A DNA stretch of 64,000 nucleotides, from assembly GCF_046630445.1 (NCBI RefSeq), contig NC_092333.1:706381501-706445500 (forward strand). Direction: 5' to 3'. The translations under genes and the position numbers were made by a program. The notes below the pieces were generated by a model. That model was not told where the DNA came from, searched no databases, and was given only the letters and a program-made list of their open reading frames with translations. Shown piece after piece: positions 57,949 to 64,000 of the stretch. The stretch is from Rutidosis leptorrhynchoides (lineage: Eukaryota > Streptophyta > Magnoliopsida > Asterales > Asteraceae). The first letter of the stretch is position 1; every line of letters begins with the position of its first letter.

Positions 57949-58863
57949 TTGTTTTTCAAATGTAATATATGCAAACGACGTTATACTTATGTCGAATTGG
58001 CATATCAAAGAGTTGAAACACATTCTCCGTATCCTTGAAGTATTTCATCTTGCTTCAGGCCTTAAACTAAATGTGTCCAAGTCACACGAATTTGGTGTGG
58101 GTGTTGAATCAAACATGGTAAAAATGGTTGTCGTTGTCTCTGGTTATAGGGCGAGATCTTTTCCTACTAAATATTTAAGCATTCCAATCGGCTCGAATAT
58201 GAGAAGGGTTTCAAGTTGGGGTGAGTTAATCCAAAAATACCACTCTCGATTAGCATCTTGGAAGGCAACCATCATTTCTTCAGGTGGTAGATTAACTCTC
58301 CTCAAATCGGTTATGGGTAGTCTTAGGATTTACCTTATGTTATAATTTAAATGCCCGGAAACGATCCTAAAGAATCTTAAATCTATGCCTAAAAGATTTT
58401 TTGGGGGCGGTAATGCATCAAACAAGAAGACGGCGTAGATCAAATGGGACTCCGTCCTTGCTCCTTTTAATCATGGTGGGTCAAATATAGGGTGTTTGAA
58501 GGCCTTTTAATATTGCTTTGATTAATAAATGGTGTTGGTGATATTAAAATAGTCCGGATGATGTTTGAGTTAAGGTGATCCAAGTGATTCATGGTAATAT
58601 TTGAACAAACGTATGGTAGCAGTACATGGTCTTTCATTGTTGAGACTTGCTAGTAGAAAGTGATTTCAAGTAACTTGTTATCATCCAAATTTATTCACAT
58701 GAAAGTTGGTAATGGGAGGAAAGTTAGTTTTTGACATGACTTGTGGTGTGGTAATTCATTCTTAACAAATCGTTATAGTCGCCTATATTATCTACATGTC
58801 AACAAATGTGATACATTAGCCGATAAATGGATGAATGATCAATGGTGCTGGACTTTGTCTAGG
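57949..58863 (+). pseudogene. LINE ORF2 remnant, second part (RT active site to zinc-finger end)
   Basis: Continues the LINE: Y-A-N-D-V (active site, normally Y-A-D-D-V), G-L-K-L-N-V-S-K-S, K-Y-L-S-I-P-I-G, S-S-G-G-R-L-T-L-L-K-S-V. Then come F-F-G-G-G-N, I-K-W-D, I-N-K-W-C-W, and near the end A-D-K-W-M and W-C-W-T-L-S-R of the C-terminal domain. The first frame is open for 149 codons (57896-58345). It is cut at 58864 by the Copia LTR, so the remainder should lie right of the window. Confidence 0.8.
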
Positions 58864-59468
58864 TGTTGGAAGCTTCGATGAGCCCAACACACCCACTATA
58901 GAGGACATAGGTTATACTCACTCACTACACTAACACTTTGACGTTGGTTAGCCTTTAATTTTATGAATCCTTAGTGCACAATAATACTTAGGCGACAGTG
59001 TCGACCATATATCATTCAGGCGGTATAACCGACCATATATCACTTAGGCGGCAGAGCCGACTATATAATAGATACAACACAAGTGCACTAAGAACTTAAA
59101 CACAAATTGAGGCTTAACCGGGAAACTTAACAAAGAACACTTTTATTAATACAAGGAAACAATTACAATATTATGAACTCAACTCACACACTTCTTACTT
59201 CCTCACAACTCTCACTCACTCCTTACACAAATGAACTACTCATCATCCATATTTATACTACCCCATGAAATATTCTAGAAACTAGATATTTTCATGGATA
59301 AATATCTAGATATTTTCTACACATACAAATATCTAGATTTTTCCTATCAAATATTTCAAGATTTTTCCTACCATATTCTAAATTCTAGATTATTTCTTAT
59401 ACATATTAATATCTAGATATTTTACATATATACATCTACTAATACCAAATTTGCATTGTATTTTAACA
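58864..59468 (-). repeat. 3' LTR of the Copia element (605 bp)
   Basis: The minus strand starts TGTTAAAATACAATGC and ends GCTTCCAACA. Short repeats with CTTAGGCG and CATATATCA occur at about 58985-59070. Confidence 0.93.
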
Positions 59469-59477
59469 CTCCCCCTC
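59469..59477 (-). other. Polypurine tract of the Copia element
   Basis: The minus strand reads GAGGGGGAG directly before the TG of the 3' LTR. It overlaps the natural stop codon of the polyprotein (TGA, 59476-59478). Confidence 0.9.
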
Positions 59478-62400
59478 AATGCAAATTTTCTTCCAACGAT
59501 GTCTTGCAGACCATTCCAAGTGCTTCTCTGAATTTTGTAAACTTCAGTTTACTTTGACTCTTGGTGAATATATCTGCAACCTATTCATCTGTCTTTGTTG
59601 GCATCATCTTGATTTTTCCTTCAAGGACCTTCTCGCGAACATAATGATAGTGCACTTCTATATGTTTTGTTCTTGCATGAAAGATTGGATTCTCTGCTAG
59701 TCGTATAGCTGATAGGTTATCGCAAAGAAGATTTACTTGATAATCTGTTGATTGATGAAGATCTTCCATTAGTTGTTTCAACCATGTAATTTCTTGTGTT
59801 GCTGATGATGCCGATCGATATTCTGCTTCAGTGCTTGACAAGGATACTGTTGGTTGTCTCTTGCTGCACCATGATATTACTCCTGATCCAAGACTAAACA
59901 TGTATCCAGTTGTTGACCGTCGTGTATCATAGTCTCCAGCGTAATCGGCGTCACAATATCCAGTCACGTGACATTCTTTTGTTTTCTTGTATAAAATACC
60001 AAAGTTAATAGTGCCTTCAACATACCTTAAGATGCGTTGTACATCATCAAGGTGAGGCTTCTTCGGATTGCTCATGTATCGACTAACCACTCCAACTGCA
60101 TAAGATATGTCTGGCCAGCTTAGTGTGAGATAAATAAGACTTCCGACCAACTTTCGATACATGGTAACATCTTGAAGACTTTTTCCTTCATCTGCTCGTA
60201 GTTTTGTATTCGGATCCATCGGAGTTGAGATAGGTTTGCAATTAAGCATTCCATACTTTTGTAAAAGATCTCGCGCATATTTCTGTTGTCCCAGAAATAA
60301 TCCTTCTCTTTTCTGCTCTATTTCGAGTCCAAGAAAATGTTTGAGTTCTCCAAGCTCCTTCATATGAAATATGATAGACAGATTCTCTCTTGTTCTTTGG
60401 ATCTCCTCATAATGATCTCCCGTAATGATTAAGTCATCCACATATACTAGCACTATGGCTAATTTTTCTTGATCTTGTTTCACAAATAAACTAGAATCTG
60501 AAGGAGCAACTGTGAAACCACTTTGTACCAAGAACTAGCCAATCTTCCCGTACCAAGCTCTTGGAGCCTGCTTCAAGCCGTATAGTGCTTTCTTTAATTT
60601 GCAGACATGGTCAGGATGGAACTTGTTCTCAAAGCCTCTTGGTTGCTCCATATAAATTTCTTTGTCAAGTTCTCCATGTAAGAAAGCGTTCTTGACATCC
60701 ATCTGCCACAACTTCCAAGATTTGCCAGCGGCTAAAGCTAGTAGAGCTCGAATTGTTGTGATCTTTGCCACTGGACTAAACGTTTCTTCATAATCCAGCC
60801 CATATTGTTGAGAAAAACCTCTAGCAACAAGTCGAGCTTTATACCTTTCAATGGAGCCATCTGATCGAGTCTTCACCTTGTAAACCCATTTACAAGATAT
60901 TGGTTTTACATCTTTTGGCTTTGGAACTAAACTCCATGTCTGGTTTTCTTTTAGTGCATTAATTTCTTCTTCCATCGCTTTCTGCCATTCTCGACTTTGC
61001 GCTGCTTCTTCATAAGTAGAAGGCTCAATAGGTATTGATTCATCCACATGAGCAGCATTGGCATACCTTGGATTAGGTTGTCTCGGCCTTGTTGATCTCC
61101 TTAATTCTTGTACATGCTCCTCGACTTCCTTTTGGCTTGGACGAACTTCCTCGGATATAGATTGATGTACACCAGTTTTCCATGGACTCTTTTCCTTAGG
61201 GTACGACCCTTCTCCTTCTTTTATTGGATCCAATATCTGCTCTTTAGGTTCTTCTTTATCTTCTGGACCTTCTTCTAATCCATGAGATTCTGGAAGCTCT
61301 ATCTTTTGAGGTGACCACCATGAAGAAGCTTCATCAAATACCACATTTCTTGAAGTATGGCACTTTCCAGTATTTGGATCACAGCATCTCCATCCTTTTC
61401 TTGATTCATTATAACCGACAAAAATGCACCGAATTGCCTTCTTATCAAATTTTCTTCGTAGATGATCTGGCACGAAGACGTAGCATACACATCCAAAAAC
61501 TTTGAGATGGTTGACGGTTGGCTTGATCTTCCATAATCTTTCATATGGTGAAATATATCCCAACTTTGTTTGTGAGAGTCTGTTAATCACGTACGATGCC
61601 GTCCTCATACATTCAGCCCAAAATCTGCCAGGTACATTCTTACCATGAAGCATACTTCGACAAGTTTCGGCAAGGTGACGATTCTTGCGTTCCGCCACTC
61701 CATTCTGCTGTAGAGTATTGGGGCAAGTTAATTGCCTTCTGATCTTGTGCTTCTCAAGATAAATATTGAACTCAGTCAACAAATATTCTCTTCCATTATC
61801 AGTGCGTAAGCACCGAATCTTATAATTGAGCTCACTTTCTATCTTATTCTTAAACTCTTTAAACTTCAGAAAAGTCTCCGACTTCTCCTTCATGAAGTAA
61901 ACCCATACATACCTTGAGAAGCCATCAATGAATGTCACCATATATTTCATTCCTCCAAGTGATGTTTGTTTCACTGGGCTAAAGACATCTGAGTATATGA
62001 GCTCTAGTGGTGTCTTGGACTGGTGCTCTGACTCCTTGAATGGCAATTGGTGAGCTTTGCCAAATTGACATCCAGCACATATTGTATCTGTTCGGATACC
62101 AATTTGAGGAAGCCCATTTACAATGCGTTTTACCATCATCTCCTTTAACTTATTGTAGCCCACATGCCCAAGATGTTCATGCCACAAATCAGCCGTCTCA
62201 TTCTTTCGAGTCTTGTCCACATATGCTGTTTCAGCAGATAGTACATAGACCGACTCTATTCTTCTTCCTTGCATAATTGAATTGCCAACCACCTTCACTC
62301 TCTTGAATACGGACACATCTTCTGGTCCAAAGAGCACATAGTTCCCTTCTGCTGTTAATTGTGGTACTGACAGTAAATTCTTCTTTAGGCCAGGGACAAG

Positions 62401-63639
62401 ATACACCTTCTCGAGTTGGAGCTTTTGAGAGTCGCCTTCATTTGGAATTATTGTCTTTCCAATGTGAGAAATAGACAACCTTGGATTGTTGGCTGTCAAC
62501 ACGACTCTCTTTTCTTTGTAATCCTCCATTTCTTGCAGCTTTGTCCCATCGTTGGTCATATGATTTGAGCACCCAGAATCGATGATCCAATCATCTTTGT
62601 AGTTTATTGTTGACTTTAAGGTTGCTGCAAGAGCTTGATCATCCATGCCAGCTTCAACAGAAAATCCAGCTTCTGCATCTCATGTTTCCTCATTAATGGT
62701 TGCTTCAAATGTGACATCTTTCTTCTCATCTCTTGAGGTGGCCACATTTCCTTCAAAAGTTCGCCTTTTGGGGAATTTACAATCTCGAGCAAAATGACCC
62801 TTCTTGCCACAATTGAAGCATTCACCATTCTTTCTCTTATCATTTACTCCATGTTGTTGGCTATGATCTCTTCTTCCTTGTTGAGCTCCCCGAGCTCCCC
62901 TTGAAGCGTTGCCTTTTGACTTTGGGTGACTCTTCCATCCATATGTCTGACTTTCTTTCATCGCATCTTGTCTTAGAGATGTTGCTTTCTTCTTATTGGT
63001 AAAGAGTGCATCTTCTCCGTCTTTTATGGTTACTTCATTCATCTGCTTGGCTAATGCCTCTTGATTAGCCAATAAATTCTCCAACTCTATTAATGATGGT
63101 TGAGTAGGCCATCCTCTCACAGCGGCAATAAATCCATTATAATCGGACCTTAAGCCGTGGATGATAATTCTCTTCATCCTTGCATCACTCACTTTCTCTT
63201 CAGGAGCAAGTTGAGATATCTCACGACAAATAGATTTCACCTTGGTGAAATACTGAGAAATAGATAGACTTCCTTGTGAGATAACTGCGAGTTCATTTTC
63301 CAAGAGCTGGAGGCGTGCTTCATTCTTCTTTGAAAATAATTTTTCAAAAGTTTGCCAAGCTTCCTTTGGTGTTTTCTCGTCACGGATGTGCTCCAATAGA
63401 TCCTCCTCGATTGTAGTCTTCAATATAAATAAAGCCTTCCCGGCCTTGATGTTCCATTTTCTCAAGGCTTCGGCATTTTCTTTCGGTGGAGGCGTTGTGT
63501 CACTGCCAGCAACTATTTCCCATAAATCCTGTCCTTGTAGGTAGGATTCTATACAAGTTCGCCAATAACCATAGTTGTGGTTATTGAGACTCTTGATTCC
63601 ACTGCTCGTACTTGCAAGATCTGTCATCATGACGTCCAA
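59476..63639 (-). pseudogene. gag-pol: Copia gag-pol polyprotein with three nonsense codons
   Basis: One frame of 1387 codons without any frameshift, interrupted by TGA at 62680-62682 and TAG at 60535-60537 and 59581-59583. Domains: gag (UBN2 type, about 15-200), CCHC knuckle 274-287, aspartic protease D-S-G-C (about 354), integrase with H-H-C-C (H487, H492, C521, C524) and D551, D614, E650 (35 residues between the last two), reverse transcriptase with Y-V-D-D (about 1066-1069), and RNase H with D-A-D-Y-A-G and an S-S-T-E-A-E-Y segment. Every catalytic residue I looked for is present. The stops fall after gag, inside RT, and about 35 codons from the end. Each is one substitution from a sense codon, and two could be C-to-T changes. 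Sublineage (Tork, Ivana or other) not resolved. Confidence 0.93.
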
Positions 63640-63792
63640 CGTCCAATAAGCTTGGTCCCTGACCGATGAGCTTTCACAGTTCCTAACTGTGCTCTGATAG
63701 AATCTTCCTTAGAGCCTTGGTGAAAACAAGTCGATGTAAACGTCCAACGTTTTCCGATGAGTACCTCCACTAGCAATGGTCCCGAACGACCC

Positions 63793-63804
63793 GCTCTGAT
63801 ACCA
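63793..63804 (-). other. Primer binding site of the Copia element
   Basis: The minus strand reads TGGTATCAGAGC (initiator-Met tRNA), two bases from the 5' LTR end. The leader between it and the gag ATG (63639) is about 150 bp. Confidence 0.92.
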
Positions 63805-63806
63805 AT

Positions 63807-64000
63807 TGTTGGAAGCTTCGATGAGCCCAACACACCCACTATAGAGGACCTAGGTTATACTCACTCACTACACCAACACTTTGACGTTGGTTAGCCTTTA
63901 ATTTTATGAATCCTTAGTGCACAATAATACTTAGGCGACAGTGTCGACCATATATCATTCAGGCGGTATAACCGACCATATATCACTTAGGCGGCAGAGC
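63807..64000 (-). repeat. 5' LTR of the Copia element (partial)
   Basis: Matches 58864-59057 with two differences. It continues past the window; about 410 bp are missing. Confidence 0.93.

Larger units (their letters stand above)
58864..64000 (-). mobile_element. Ty1/Copia LTR retrotransposon (nearly complete)
   Basis: 3' LTR (58864-59468), polypurine tract, single polyprotein frame, primer site and the first 194 bp of the 5' LTR, cut by the window end. The LTR parts visible in both copies differ at two of 194 positions, so it is recent. The left flank CTAGG (58859-58863) should recur beyond the 5' LTR. It is inserted in the LINE. Confidence 0.95.

Overview
The window is plant nuclear DNA from a repeat-rich intergenic region. 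Evidence: AT-rich sequence with long microsatellites, TTTAGGG-type telomeric motifs, plant-type LTR retrotransposons using the initiator-Met tRNA primer site, a plant LINE, Stowaway, CACTA, Mutator-like and Helitron DNA transposons, a nuclear copy of mitochondrial nad4L, and a plant glycine-rich secreted-protein gene with an intron. The style of the LTR families makes me think of Asteraceae; that is recollection, not a search.

Positions 1-38216 form a one-sided Russian doll of five LTR retrotransposons, all on the minus strand, labelled here in window order. Element A (1-7237) sits in the 3' LTR of B (7238-17632). B sits in the interior of E (17633-21330). E sits in the interior of D (21331-26246). 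D sits in the 3' LTR of C (26247-38216). At each junction an intact 5' LTR abuts interrupted sequence of the next element, so the missing halves should lie left of position 1. B is autonomous: a Ty3/Gypsy chromovirus (Tekay-like) with one almost open gag-pol and two extra genes between 5' LTR and gag, an acidic protein and an F-box protein. A, C and D are one large non-autonomous family with 3.7-3.9 kb LTRs, about 4 kb of interior and one conserved small ORF. A solo LTR of the B family with a perfect 5-bp target duplication lies inside C.

Positions 38217-46160 and beyond belong to a plus-strand non-autonomous element G, whose 5' LTR is broken by the C nest and by a solo LTR (F, 38449-41738). 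Its single long gag-like ORF is decayed. Positions 46160-48224 hold the start of its 3' LTR, a CACTA terminus and a perfect Stowaway MITE.

Positions 48225-54885 are the only host-like stretch: a mitochondrial insertion with nad4L, the glycine-rich protein gene (minus strand, 50235-51242), telomere-like palindromes and a tRNA-derived element. Positions 54886-64000 return to transposons: a Helitron 3' end, a decayed LINE (55403-58863) split by a Pack-MULE carrying an LRR receptor-kinase fragment, and a young Ty1/Copia element (58864 to past the window end) inserted in the same LINE.

Highlights: the F-box and acidic genes in retrotransposon B; a hairpin with compensatory changes shared by all eight LTRs; an internal copy of the polypurine-tract motif; an antisense membrane mini-ORF with a TATA box in A; and the Pack-MULE. 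All alignments and counts were done by eye.
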